Assembly (NCBI GenBank): GCA_002722255.1
Contig: PBLD01000007.1
Coordinates: forward strand, 1 to 64,000
Source of the DNA: Winogradskyella sp.
GTDB taxonomy: Bacteria > Bacteroidota > Bacteroidia > Flavobacteriales > Flavobacteriaceae
DNA length: 64,000 nucleotides
Direction of reading: 5' to 3'
The translations under genes and the position numbers were made by a program. The notes under the pieces were generated by a model. The model saw only the letters and a list, made by a program, of their open reading frames with translations, had not been told where the DNA came from and made no database searches. This document shows, one piece after another, positions 1 to 8,993 of the stretch (position 1 is its first letter; every line of letters starts with the position of its first letter).

Positions 1-1
1 T

Positions 2-712
2 CTAACGGTTGAGTGTGATGCAGTTCCTACTGCTGAAACCTTAACTGCTAATGACAACTGTGGTGATGCTACGGTATCTTTTGATGAAGCTACTACTGCT
101 GGTACTTGTGATAATGACTATACATTAACACGTACTTGGACAGCCTCTGATGCCTGTGGTAATGACACTGTACATACTCAGGTGATTACTGTTCAGGATA
201 CGACAGCACCAACATTTAATGAAGCGCTGCCTGCGGATGTAACTGTTGAATGTGATGCTGTGCCTACAGCTGAAACGTTAACTGCTAATGACAATTGTGG
301 TGATGCAACGGTAACTTTTGAAGAAACCACGACGGCTGGTACTTGTGATAATGAGTACACATTAACTAGAGTTTGGACAGCTACGGATGCTTGTGGTAAT
401 GAAACTGTTCATACGCAAACTATAACTGTTCAAGATACAACGGCACCAACCTTTAACGAAACACTGCCTACAGATCTAACGGTTGAGTGTGATGCAGTTC
501 CTACAGCTGATACCTTAACTGCCAATGACAACTGTGGTGATGCTACGGTAACTTTTGAAGAAGAAATTACAAATGGTGCTTGTATGGGAGACTATATAAT
601 AGAACGCACTTGGATTGCTACTGACGCTTGTGGTAATGACGCAATACATATTCAAATTATAACAGTACAGGATACCACGCCTCCAGATTTGGTTAATCCG
701 TTTGATGAAAAT
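2..712 (+). repeat. three tandem 237-bp in-frame repeats
   Basis: Units start at 2, 239 and 476, exactly 237 bp (79 codons) apart. The first ~75 bases of units 1 and 3 are almost identical, while unit 2 differs at many third positions. The array probably continues to the left of the window. Confidence 0.9.
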
Positions 713-1480
713 ATATTGACTTCATGTGACGATATCCCTGAGGTGCCTGAATTAGTTTTTGAAGATAGTTGCTCTAATAATATTAGTGTTTCATTTAATG
801 AAGCATCAACTCAAACAAATGACTTTGAAGATTATTCAATTATAAGAACTTGGACTGTAACAGATGATTGTGGTAATGTTGCAGAGTTCACGCAAAACAT
901 CACTGTAGAAATTAGCAACGTTATTAATGCCTTTGATGCTAATCGCTGTGTACTAGATTCAGAATTTGATTTATTCGATTTACTATCTGGAGATTTTAGT
1001 ATGGATGGTACGTGGAGTGTTGTGTCTGGTGACGCTACAATAGATGGAAGTTTATTCGATCCATCAACAGTAGAAGTTGGTATATATACCTTTATATATT
1101 CAATTACTGATGGACCTTGCCCTACCGAAGTAGAGGTTAATGTAACTATTGATGATGATTGTGTTGTTTTACCATGTGGTGCTGAAGATGTTGTTATATC
1201 AAAAACTGTAACAGCAAATGGTGATAGTTATAATGAATTCTTTACTATAACTGGTGTAGAAGATTGTGGATTTGTAATTGAATTACAGATATTCAATCGT
1301 TGGGGAGCTGAAATTTACAAGAATAATAATTATCAAAATGATTGGAATGGCGATGCTCATGGCTCGTCTGTAGGAAACTCTGGAAAAGTCCCAACCGGAA
1401 CTTACTACTATGTTATTAATTTAAAAAATAGTGGATTGAAACCTTTTGCAGGTCCTATCTACGTTGCAACTGATAAATAA
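2..1480 (+). CDS. C-terminal part of a type IX secreted repeat protein with type B sorting domain (5' end outside window)
   Basis: The reading frame is open from base 2, so this is the 3' end of a larger gene. Three 79-residue repeats (about residues 1-237 of the fragment), each with the core VECDAVPTA...NDNCGDATVTF...TDACGN, are followed by a more diverged fourth unit containing TVTDDCGN. These look like HYR/Ig-like extracellular repeats with paired Cys. The last ~90 residues, with FNRWGAEIYK, DWNGDAHG and GTYYYVINL, match the gliding-motility-associated C-terminal domain, a type B signal for export by the type IX system. Eleven bases separate the stop from a PorP/SprF gene, the usual partner. 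The passenger is probably a surface adhesin; its N-terminus and ligand are not visible. Confidence 0.9.
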   Translation, partial: LTVECDAVPTAETLTANDNCGDATVSFDEATTAGTCDNDYTLTRTWTASDACGNDTVHTQVITVQDTTAPTFNEALPADVTVECDAVPTAETLTANDNCGDATVTFEETTTAGTCDNEYTLTRVWTATDACGNETVHTQTITVQDTTAPTFNETLPTDLTVECDAVPTADTLTANDNCGDATVTFEEEITNGACMGDYIIERTWIATDACGNDAIHIQIITVQDTTPPDLVNPFDENILTSCDDIPEVPELVFEDSCSNNISVSFNEASTQTNDFEDYSIIRTWTVTDDCGNVAEFTQNITVEISNVINAFDANRCVLDSEFDLFDLLSGDFSMDGTWSVVSGDATIDGSLFDPSTVEVGIYTFIYSITDGPCPTEVEVNVTIDDDCVVLPCGAEDVVISKTVTANGDSYNEFFTITGVEDCGFVIELQIFNRWGAEIYKNNNYQNDWNGDAHGSSVGNSGKVPTGTYYYVINLKNSGLKPFAGPIYVATDK

Positions 1481-1491
1481 ACTTAACCGAG

Positions 1492-2427
1492 ATGAAGTTA
1501 TCTAAATCATTAAGTATTGTAATATTTATATTAGGTGTCTCTACTGCATTTGCACAGCAGTTACCTCAATTTACACAATACATGTTTAACACCATTTCTA
1601 TTAACCCTGCTTATGCTGGTAGTAGAGAAACATTTAGCGCTGTTGGCTTACATAGAAGTCAATGGGTTGGATTAGAAGGTGGGCCAGAAACCCAAACCTT
1701 ATCTATTCATACTCCGTTAAGGAATGAAAAGATTGGTTTAGGTTTATCATTCATAAATGATAAATTAGGTTATGAAAACTTTTCATACATCTATGGAGAT
1801 TTTTCATATACCATTCAAACTGGTGTAAATTCTAAATTAGCTTTTGGTATTAAAGGTGGTTTTACACATTACAATTTAGACGAGGAACTATTAAATGATC
1901 CTTCAGTCGTTAATGATCCTTTCTTTAATGAGATTTCTAATAGATGGAGCCCTAATGTTGGTGCTGGCTTATACTGGCACTCTCAACGTTGGTATGTTGG
2001 GCTTTCGGCACCTAGAATTTTAAATACAGACTATAATAATGGACGTCAAGGTCAATTAGACTATATCGCTTTAGAACGTGTAAGTTATTACATTACTGGT
2101 GGCTACGTGTTTGATTTAAGTGAGACAACAAAATTAAAACCTTCTGTTTTACTTAAAGCTACTAATGGAGCACCCTTATCATTTGATATTTCTGCCAACT
2201 TCCTATTCAATGAAACTTTTTGGATTGGTGGAGGTTACAGAATCAACGAAAATGCAGCTGCTATTGGTGGTATTGCAGATTTTCAGGTTTCAAAACAATT
2301 ACGAATTGGTTATGCCTATGAATACCCTATTTCTGACATAAGACCATATACAAGTGGAACACACGAAGTTTTATTGATGTTTGAAGTATTTAAAAGTAAA
2401 CGTATAAAATCTCCTAGATACTTCTAA
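1492..2427 (+). CDS. PorP/SprF family type IX secretion outer membrane protein
   Basis: A 311-residue protein with a signal peptide ending near AFAQ, followed by the family signature LPQFTQYMFNTISINPAYAG and a predicted beta-barrel. PorP/SprF proteins sit in the outer membrane. Members of the family are needed for export or surface attachment of particular cargo proteins with type B sorting domains; SprF with SprB in Flavobacterium is the known example. It lies 11 bases after such a cargo gene and 12 bases before a PorE-like gene, so the three probably form one operon. It is one of many paralogues expected in the genome, so I give no specific symbol. Confidence 0.9.
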   Translation: MKLSKSLSIVIFILGVSTAFAQQLPQFTQYMFNTISINPAYAGSRETFSAVGLHRSQWVGLEGGPETQTLSIHTPLRNEKIGLGLSFINDKLGYENFSYIYGDFSYTIQTGVNSKLAFGIKGGFTHYNLDEELLNDPSVVNDPFFNEISNRWSPNVGAGLYWHSQRWYVGLSAPRILNTDYNNGRQGQLDYIALERVSYYITGGYVFDLSETTKLKPSVLLKATNGAPLSFDISANFLFNETFWIGGGYRINENAAAIGGIADFQVSKQLRIGYAYEYPISDIRPYTSGTHEVLLMFEVFKSKRIKSPRYF

Positions 2428-2439
2428 AAGAATCGCATT

Positions 2440-4341
2440 ATGAAAACAAGAATATTAATTCTAGCACTTATTTTTAGCTGTTCGTTATCGTATGCACAAA
2501 CGAAGTTGGCTGATAAATTCTTTGATAATTACGGTTATATCAAGGCAATTGAGCTTTATGAAAAAGCTGTTGAAGATGGAGAAAACAGTGCACACGTACT
2601 AACACGTCTAGGTGATGCCTATTATAACAATTCTAATTCAGAAAAAGCAGCTTATTGGTATGGCGAAGCCTTAAAAGAACACAAAAAAATAGATGCCGAA
2701 TATTTATACAAATACATTCAGTCACTTAGAAGTATCGGTAACTATGAGGAAGCAGACAAATGGTTTAAAGAGCTTAGTGCTGCTCAACAAGGTGATAGTA
2801 GACTTAAAGGCTATAATCCTGATGAAGTAGATTTATATGCTAAATTAACGTCTAAAAATGATGTCGTTGTAAAAGTTGAAAACTTAGACTTTAATTCTGA
2901 AAACTCAGATTTTGGATCATATATTTCTAATGATAAACTCTATTTTGCCTCTTCAAGAGATGGTGATGGTAAAATATACAATTGGAATAAAGAGCCGTTT
3001 TTAGATTTATATGAAGTTGCTTTGTCTAATAACAATGGTGTTGTAACCTACGGATCTACAATTGAGCTTTCTGAAAATATTAATACAGAATATCATGAAG
3101 CATCTGTAGCTATAACTAATGATGGTAAAACGATGTATTTTACCAGAGATAATGTTAACAAACGTAATCGTATTAAATACGACAAGAAGGGAACTACACA
3201 TTTAAAACTTTATAAAGCTACCTTGTTAAATGATGAATGGACTAACGTAACTGAGTTACCTTTCAATGATGAAGTTTTTTCCACTGGTCACCCAGCATTG
3301 AGTCCAGATAACAAAACATTATATTTTGTATCTGATCGCGAAGGTGGTTTAGGCCAATCTGATATTTATTCCGTTTCAATAAATGAAGATGGCACTTATG
3401 GAACACCAGAAAATTTAGGAGAAAAAGTTAATACTGAAGGGCGAGAAATGTTTCCATATGTAGCTAAAGATAGTACGCTTTACTTTTCTTCTGATGGCCA
3501 CTTAAACCTAGGACTTTTAGATATTTTTAAATCAGATGTTTTAAAAGGTCTACGTAACGACCCAGAAAATATGGGATCGCCATACAACAGTGGTTACGAT
3601 GACTTTGCATTCTTTATAAATTCTGAAACAGAACAAGGTTACTTCTCTTCTAATCGACCAGGAGGTAAAGGAAGTGACGACATCTACAGCTTTAATGCTA
3701 AAGAGTGTAAAGAAGTAATTACTGGTATTGCCAGAGACAGTAAAACTAATATTATTCTATCTGGTGTTACCGTTCGTTTAATTGACGAAACAGGCAAGGT
3801 AGTAGAAGAAATCTTTACTAAAGATGGTAGCGAATATACATTTACTATAGATTGCAACAAAACATACACTATAGTTGGTAGTAAGCCAGATTATAAAGAC
3901 GATCAGAAAACTATAACTACAACTACAGAAGATGAAAAAGTCAATACTGTAGATTTAAGTTTAGAACCTTTAATTGTTGACAATCAAATTGTGATTAACC
4001 CAATATTCTTTGATTTTGATAAATGGAATATTAGAACAGACGCACAATATGAATTAGAGAATATTGTAGATGTAATGCGCAAGCATCCTACAATGATCAT
4101 AAAAATTGAATCTCATACAGATAGTCGTGGTGGTGACAGATATAACATGAAACTATCTGATAGACGTGCAAAAGCCACAAGAGATTATATAATCTCTAGA
4201 GGTATTGATGCCTCAAGAATTGAAAGTGCTATTGGCTACGGAGAGTCTCAACTGCTTAACAAATGCTCTAATGGTGTAAAATGTACAGAAGAAGAGCACC
4301 AATTAAATAGACGTTCTTACTTCTATATTGTAAACGAATAA
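2440..4341 (+). CDS. PorE-like protein: TPR, PD40 propeller, CRD and OmpA domains
   Basis: A 633-residue exported protein (signal peptide ending SYAQ). Domain order: TPR-like helices at about 25-115; PD40/WD40-like propeller repeats at about 150-410 (LYFASSRDGDG, LYFVSDREGG, GYFSSNRPGG); a carboxypeptidase-regulatory-like beta-sandwich at about 425-505; and an OmpA-type peptidoglycan-binding domain at about 520-633 (FFDFDKWNIR, SHTDSRG, NRRSYFYI). This order matches PorE of the type IX secretion system, which links the machinery to peptidoglycan. Flavobacteria carry several such proteins beside PorP/SprF genes, so this copy may serve only the cargo encoded upstream. A strong terminator follows. 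Confidence 0.87.
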   Translation: MKTRILILALIFSCSLSYAQTKLADKFFDNYGYIKAIELYEKAVEDGENSAHVLTRLGDAYYNNSNSEKAAYWYGEALKEHKKIDAEYLYKYIQSLRSIGNYEEADKWFKELSAAQQGDSRLKGYNPDEVDLYAKLTSKNDVVVKVENLDFNSENSDFGSYISNDKLYFASSRDGDGKIYNWNKEPFLDLYEVALSNNNGVVTYGSTIELSENINTEYHEASVAITNDGKTMYFTRDNVNKRNRIKYDKKGTTHLKLYKATLLNDEWTNVTELPFNDEVFSTGHPALSPDNKTLYFVSDREGGLGQSDIYSVSINEDGTYGTPENLGEKVNTEGREMFPYVAKDSTLYFSSDGHLNLGLLDIFKSDVLKGLRNDPENMGSPYNSGYDDFAFFINSETEQGYFSSNRPGGKGSDDIYSFNAKECKEVITGIARDSKTNIILSGVTVRLIDETGKVVEEIFTKDGSEYTFTIDCNKTYTIVGSKPDYKDDQKTITTTTEDEKVNTVDLSLEPLIVDNQIVINPIFFDFDKWNIRTDAQYELENIVDVMRKHPTMIIKIESHTDSRGGDRYNMKLSDRRAKATRDYIISRGIDASRIESAIGYGESQLLNKCSNGVKCTEEEHQLNRRSYFYIVNE

Positions 4342-4363
4342 TTTTACCCTCAAAATTATAACT

Positions 4364-4396
4364 AAAAAGCAAGCTCATTTGGGCTTGCTTTTTTTA
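4364..4396 (+). terminator. intrinsic terminator of the secretion operon
   Basis: The stem GCAAGC (4369-4374) pairs with GCTTGC (4383-4388), extended by an A-run on the left and a T-run of seven on the right. It lies 27 bases after the OmpA-domain gene. Confidence 0.85.
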
Positions 4397-4415
4397 TTTT
4401 AGTGCTAAAAGTAAG

Positions 4416-5018
4416 ATGAATATATCTGTTTTTAACAATAAGCTTTTTCAGCTATTATTTGTATTTACTGTATTATAAATTGCGAGTCTAACGCTCATAA
4501 GAACGATTCCTCGAAAAAGCCTGGTAAAAAAGTAACGATTGATACTCTTGATGCAATAAAAGAACAGGAGGTTATTCTACCTAAAGGAAATCAGATAATT
4601 GATAACAGTGAAAAACTTTATAATCTAAAATGGAAAAATGGGTATATACTCAATGCAATAAATATATCAGAATGTGATAACTCTAACACTGATGAAGACC
4701 TGTTTAAATTCGATAAAAATATAGCGAGTATTAACCTTCACTAATGATTCTTTTACAATTAATTTTAAAACTGTTGAAAATTGTTGTTCTGAATTTTTGT
4801 GTGAAGCTGAAATTATTAATAATGCTACATTAAACATAATCTATAATGCTTACGGATCTCATTGCTTTTGCAACTGCTTATTTGATATGAGTTTTAAATT
4901 CAGTTACAACAATAGATTAGATGACATCAAAGTTGAAAGAACTAATATTGAAAGTATCATATTAAATAACAATTTGAATTCTAAAATCAAATTTGAGAAC
5001 ATAGTGAAAGTAAAATAA
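4416..5018 (+). pseudogene. frameshifted small lipoprotein gene
   Basis: No intact gene spans this stretch, but three consecutive pieces read as one exported lipoprotein. The first starts at 4416 with a hydrophobic signal (QLLFVFTVL) and stops at 4476. A second frame, open from about 4466, supplies a lipobox-like IINC and continues to a stop at 4742. A third, in the first frame again, is open from 4725 to 5018. Joined, they give a protein of roughly 200 residues with several Cys (ENCCSEFLCEAE, HCFCNCLF). Two compensating single-base indels, near 4470-4480 and 4725-4740, explain the pattern. It could be a decaying gene or two sequencing errors. I do not recognise the family. Confidence 0.6.
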
Positions 5019-5046
5019 AAAAAGCCACAACTATTGTCATGGCTCT
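5016..5046 (-). terminator. intrinsic terminator for the CAP lipoprotein gene
   Basis: On the minus strand an AGCCA...TGGCT hairpin (5024-5045) with inner ACAA/TTGT pairing is followed by a run of seven T. It lies 32 bases past the CAP gene stop. Confidence 0.7.
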
Positions 5047-5076
5047 TAGGGGCTATTAATCAACTTTTATTGCGGT

Positions 5077-5574
5077 CTAACGCTTAATAAAGATATTAGT
5101 AAAGTACCATTTACCTTCATTGTTTTTTTCGGCAGAGATATCAAAATCTGTATAATTGCCTTCTATATTTTCTCTATGGCTTGGACTGTTTAACCAAGCG
5201 TTTACTACAGACTCAGCAGAACTAAATCCATAAGCAACATTTTCTGATACTATATTAGCATTCGCATTCAACTGTAAGCTTTGTTTTCTTTGAAAAAAGT
5301 TGTCATGCGAAACATTATCTACTTCAACCATGTAATCTGTATGCGTGTAAGCTACAGCTTTTACTGTACTATGGTCATTTAATGCATTTAAACCTTGGTT
5401 GATTCTATGAGCATTAATAAGCTCCATAATTTCAATTTCTATTTGCTTAGCCTGAGGTGCCTCAAGTACATCAATAGAACTAATTTGGTCCTCAGCAGCA
5501 TTATCTGTAGAACAAGATGTAAAGCCTAAGAGGGCAACGATAGCCAATAATGGCAATAGCTTTTTAGCTTTCAT
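5077..5574 (-). CDS. CAP-domain (SCP/PR1-like) lipoprotein
   Basis: A 165-residue protein with a lipoprotein signal (LLGFTSC, Cys about 21) followed by STDN. Residues ~45-165 form a CAP/YkwD-like domain. The conserved positions are present: INAHR at the start, His in VSHDNFF, Glu in SENVAYG and His in SPSHREN. Bacterial CAP proteins are secreted; their biochemical role is mostly unknown. The gene stands alone, is convergent with the broken lipoprotein gene, and has its own terminator. About 220 bases of AT-rich DNA separate it from pdxH, with no other gene visible there. Confidence 0.88.
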   Translation of the reverse strand: MKAKKLLPLLAIVALLGFTSCSTDNAAEDQISSIDVLEAPQAKQIEIEIMELINAHRINQGLNALNDHSTVKAVAYTHTDYMVEVDNVSHDNFFQRKQSLQLNANANIVSENVAYGFSSAESVVNAWLNSPSHRENIEGNYTDFDISAEKNNEGKWYFTNIFIKR

Positions 5575-5798
5575 AAGTAGGTTAGTTTAGGATTTAGATT
5601 TGGGATCTAAATTGTTTAACTTAAAACGATTAATTATAGTTTGGGGCAAATAATAAATCGCTATTTCAGTCGACAATTTACATTAAATATCGACAGGCAA
5701 CACTAAAAAGTATAATTTTTGGATGAAATGCATTTTTTTTGTAAGAAAAAGAATAATTATTGTCAGTAAAAATGTATTTCATCGATATTTAAAAACAT

Positions 5799-6446
5799 CT
5801 AAGGAGATAAGCGTTCAATTTTCCAATTATAATCTTCAAGAAGTTTGTAACGTATTCTATCATGTAATCTATTAGGTCTCCCTTGCCAGAATTCCATTTC
5901 AACAGGCCTTACGATATAACCTCCCCAATATTTTGGTCGTTCTATATCTTTTCCCTCATATGCCAATTCTAAAGCTTTTAATTCTTCTTCAAGAACAGCT
6001 CTGTTTTTAATCACTTCACTCTGGTTAGATACTATTGCTCCTAATTGACTTCCTCTTGGACGCGATTCAAAATAACCATCGCTCATATTTTCTGCTATTC
6101 TTTCGGCTTTTCCTTTAATTATTACTTGTCGCTCTGCTGCATGCCAAAAAAATGACAAACAAACATTTGGGTTAGCTTCAATAGCCTTTCCTTTTTCGCT
6201 ATTATAATTAGTATAGAATACAAACCCTTCAAACGTATATTTTTTTAATAGCACTACTCTACTCTTTGGATAGCCATCTAATCCAATAGTAGATATCGTC
6301 ATAGCATTTGCTTCATCTATATTAAAATGATTATCAACTTCTACAAACCAATCTCTAAATAATTCAATAGGATTATCCGAGACATTGCTTAGTAATAATT
6401 CGCCTTTTTCGTATGATTTTCTGTAATTGCTTAAGTCTTTTTCCAT
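5799..6446 (-). CDS. pdxH: pyridoxamine 5'-phosphate oxidase
   Basis: A 215-residue FMN-dependent enzyme that oxidises pyridoxamine- or pyridoxine-5'-phosphate to pyridoxal 5'-phosphate, the last step of vitamin B6 synthesis and salvage. Full family length. Visible signatures are SRVVLLKKY (FMN-binding strand), FYTNYNSEKGKAIE, ESRPRGSQLGA and the C-terminal PVEMEFWQGRPNRLHDR with its substrate-contacting Arg and His. It is a single gene divergent from the small protein at 6533. Cytosolic. The cofactor serves enzymes such as the aminotransferase and cysteine desulfurase later in the window. Confidence 0.96.
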   Translation of the reverse strand: MEKDLSNYRKSYEKGELLLSNVSDNPIELFRDWFVEVDNHFNIDEANAMTISTIGLDGYPKSRVVLLKKYTFEGFVFYTNYNSEKGKAIEANPNVCLSFFWHAAERQVIIKGKAERIAENMSDGYFESRPRGSQLGAIVSNQSEVIKNRAVLEEELKALELAYEGKDIERPKYWGGYIVRPVEMEFWQGRPNRLHDRIRYKLLEDYNWKIERLSP

Positions 6447-6470
6447 AGTTTCACGAAGTTAAATCAATAT

Positions 6471-6500
6471 TTTGTTTCTATCAAAAAAAGTGTAGTTTTG
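6471..6500 (+). promoter_or_regulatory. Bacteroidetes-type promoter
   Basis: TTTG (6471-6474), an 18-base spacer, then TAGTTTTG (6493-6500), a full match to the TAnnTTTG -7 element. Transcription should start near 6507, 26 bases before the small protein gene at 6533. Confidence 0.7.
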
Positions 6501-6532
6501 GATACCCTTAATTAAACAACAACCCTAACAGC

Positions 6533-6946
6533 ATGTATTTTGAAGATTCAAATTTTTCAAAACAACTGAAGTACAAAAAAGTTTCACTAGACTTTGGTAC
6601 TTATTATCTATTAGATGATTTTTTTATTATTGAAATGAATGAAGGTGAGCACTTTAACTGGGATAAATTAAACATTCTTCTAGACTCACTTAGAGATTAT
6701 TATGGAAAGCATAAAACACTTGCCTATATTGCTAACCGAGTAAATTCTTATTCTATAGACCCAGTGCTTTGGTCTTATTTTGATAAGGATGACAGCATAC
6801 TTGTAGCTGCTTCTATAGTTAGCTATAGAGATTCTACTTACCTAAACGCAAATATTGAAAAGCAAATGGCTAAAATCCCTTTAAAAAGGGCACATAGCTT
6901 AGGTGAAGCTATAAATTGGGCACAGAGACTTGAAGAGTTTAACTAA
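6533..6946 (+). CDS. conserved small protein of unknown function (paralogue of 8994-9488)
   Basis: A 137-residue soluble protein without signal or membrane segment. It shares with the protein at 8994 the core FGT-Y-L, E-NEG-H-N-KL, YG and IANRVNSYS followed by PV. The alternating strands and helices and the size suggest an SpoIIAA/STAS-like fold; this is inference, as no catalytic motif is visible. It ends shortly after the helix GEAINWAQRLEEF. It has a good promoter of its own and lies before the AraC regulator. Function unknown; a regulatory or anchoring role is possible. Confidence 0.75.
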   Translation: MYFEDSNFSKQLKYKKVSLDFGTYYLLDDFFIIEMNEGEHFNWDKLNILLDSLRDYYGKHKTLAYIANRVNSYSIDPVLWSYFDKDDSILVAASIVSYRDSTYLNANIEKQMAKIPLKRAHSLGEAINWAQRLEEFN

Positions 6947-7042
6947 ACGTTAAAATTTTCATTTCACTTGCTTTTTTGACTGAAAAATCTTATACTTATA
7001 ATAAATTTTCCCCTACTTAATGTCTTTTTAATCAACAGTATA

Positions 7043-7963
7043 ATGGATCATTTTAGAACCATAGAAGCATATTGTAAGGGGATTGGTATATCTAAACCTA
7101 AGCACTCTGAATTTGATATCAGGAGGTTTAAGGATAATATGAAAACCATTAACCTTAAACAACCTCCTTTTAGACATGAGTTTTATGGTATCGCCATAAA
7201 AGTAGCTGGTGGTGGTAAGGCTGTCTCTGGTCATCATACAGATTTCCCTAAAGGATATACCATATTCTTTAATTCTCCATTTCAGATACTTTATTGGGAT
7301 ATTTTACCAGATTGGGAAGGCTATTATATTCTCTTTAACCAAGATTTTATATCTAATTCGCCTGCTTTACACAATATTTTAGATCGATTTCCTTTTTTGA
7401 AAATCGAAAAAGATATTCCGTTAGAAATAGAACAAAACCAAGTTGACGAAGTAATGGGAATATATGACAATATTTATGAGGAATACCACAGTAATCATGA
7501 TGATAAATTTCAGATTATAGAATCTAATGTCTTGTTATTATTAAATTATATTAAACGGTACTTCAAAAAAGTAGATGAGTCATTAAACGTTTCAGAAGAG
7601 GTTAGAAAAACTGACTTGAAAATACTAGGAAGGTTTCAATCGTTAATTGAGACTTCCTTTTATATGGATAAAGAGTCTAGTTTTAATTCAAAATTACACT
7701 CTACATCATATTATGCAGATCGATTAAATATTCATCCTAATCATTTAAATAGAATTATAAAACAAATTACAGGACAGACTGCAAAACAATTAATACAAGT
7801 ACGGGTTCTTAATTTAGCAAAATCTAGATTAATAAACACCAATCTAAGTATAAAGGAAATAGCATATTCGCTTCATTATGAGTCTCCTAATAATTTTAGT
7901 GCGTTCTTTAAAAGATTAACAAAAAAAACACCAAACAATTATAGAAAAGAATATAATATTTGA
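7043..7963 (+). CDS. AraC-family transcriptional regulator
   Basis: A 306-residue protein. The N-terminal ~170 residues form a cupin-like sensing domain (PFRHEFYGIAI, PKGYTIFFNSPFQ). The C-terminal ~100 residues hold the paired helix-turn-helix DNA-binding domain of AraC/XylS proteins: YYADRLNIHPNHLNRIIKQ and LSIKEIAYSLHYESPNNFSA, ending in KKTPNNYRKEYN. It lies 75 bases upstream of a same-strand alpha/beta hydrolase, its most likely target. A weak promoter candidate precedes it (TTTG at 6975-6978, 23 bases, TAAATTTT at 7002-7009). The ligand cannot be read from sequence. Confidence 0.9.
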   Translation: MDHFRTIEAYCKGIGISKPKHSEFDIRRFKDNMKTINLKQPPFRHEFYGIAIKVAGGGKAVSGHHTDFPKGYTIFFNSPFQILYWDILPDWEGYYILFNQDFISNSPALHNILDRFPFLKIEKDIPLEIEQNQVDEVMGIYDNIYEEYHSNHDDKFQIIESNVLLLLNYIKRYFKKVDESLNVSEEVRKTDLKILGRFQSLIETSFYMDKESSFNSKLHSTSYYADRLNIHPNHLNRIIKQITGQTAKQLIQVRVLNLAKSRLINTNLSIKEIAYSLHYESPNNFSAFFKRLTKKTPNNYRKEYNI

Positions 7964-8038
7964 TTTCTATACTTTATTATTTGTTTTTACTTCTTTTAAA
8001 AGCTCTGATTAATAGAGCTTTACAAAAAAGAAAAAAAC

Positions 8039-8953
8039 ATGTATAAAAAAATTACTTTTAATAGTAATGGCCTTAAACTAAAAGGCAACCTTTTTTATCC
8101 CAAAGACTTCGATGCAACCAAAAAATACTCAGCTATCATTGTTTCTGGTAGCTGGACAACAGTAAAAGAGCAAATGGCAGGTCTCTATGCCTCTAAGCTT
8201 GCAGAAAAAGGATTCATTGCTTTGGCTTTTGACTTTAGGAATTTTGGTGAAAGCGAAGGAGAACCACGTTTTTTTGAAAGTCCCAAACTTAAAAAAGAAG
8301 ATATTAAGAGTGCGGTTAGTTATTTGTATAATCATAAATCTATCCATAAAGATAATATAAACCTACTAGGTGTATGTGCTGGTGCTATGTATACATTTTT
8401 GGCAGCAGCAGAAGATGAGAGAGTTTCAACTGTGGTATCGGTAGTTTCATGGCTACATGATAATGAAGCAATAAAATATTTTTATGGTGGAGATAATGGT
8501 GTAAAATCTAAAATAAAAGCTGCTAAAAAGGCTAAAATAAAGTATGCCAATACTGGAGAAACAGATTACATCCCAACAATATCAGAAACTGATAAAGATG
8601 CCGCCATGTATGGTTCTTATGACTATTACCTAAATCCTGATAGAGGGAATATTGAAGAATGGAGTAATGACAAATTTGCAGTAGCAAGCTGGGAAGACTG
8701 GTTATCTATCAATCCAATGAAGCATGTTCGCAAAGTAAACAAACCTACTTTAATGATTCATTCAGATGGAGCTGTTTTACCGGATAATGCCAAAGAGTTT
8801 TATAGCGCTCTACCAGTAAAAGATAAAGAACTTATATGGATAGATACAGATTTAGAAAGTCCACACCATCAATTTGATTTTTACGATCAGGAAACTGAAG
8901 TAAACTTAGTGGTAAAGTACGCATGGAAATGGTACCAAAAGAATAAGAGTTAA
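8039..8953 (+). CDS. alpha/beta hydrolase with a Cys nucleophile elbow
   Basis: A 304-residue soluble protein with an alpha/beta-hydrolase fold: an oxyanion-side strand (AIIVSGSW), LAFDFRNFGESEGEP, and the nucleophile elbow LLGVCAGA, with Cys113 in place of the common Ser. Asp243 in HSDGAVLPD and His276 or His277 in SPHHQFDFY would complete a Cys-Asp-His triad, as in dienelactone hydrolase-like enzymes. An insert of about 80 residues between elbow and acid forms a lid. A hairpin (AAAGCTCT 7999-8006 with AGAGCTTT 8014-8021) lies just before the start and may end the AraC transcript or shape this leader. Substrate unknown. Confidence 0.85.
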   Translation: MYKKITFNSNGLKLKGNLFYPKDFDATKKYSAIIVSGSWTTVKEQMAGLYASKLAEKGFIALAFDFRNFGESEGEPRFFESPKLKKEDIKSAVSYLYNHKSIHKDNINLLGVCAGAMYTFLAAAEDERVSTVVSVVSWLHDNEAIKYFYGGDNGVKSKIKAAKKAKIKYANTGETDYIPTISETDKDAAMYGSYDYYLNPDRGNIEEWSNDKFAVASWEDWLSINPMKHVRKVNKPTLMIHSDGAVLPDNAKEFYSALPVKDKELIWIDTDLESPHHQFDFYDQETEVNLVVKYAWKWYQKNKS

Positions 8954-8993
8954 GCCCCTTAAATGTTAGTTATTAATCTTAAAAAAAAGCAAT

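Noticed and set aside
2-712. CRISPR-like array from regular spacing
   Set aside because: The 237-bp period is coding, in frame, and without short repeats separated by unique spacers.
7998-8022. Terminator between the AraC and hydrolase genes
   Set aside because: A hairpin is present, but no T-run follows on the plus strand, so I did not call it.
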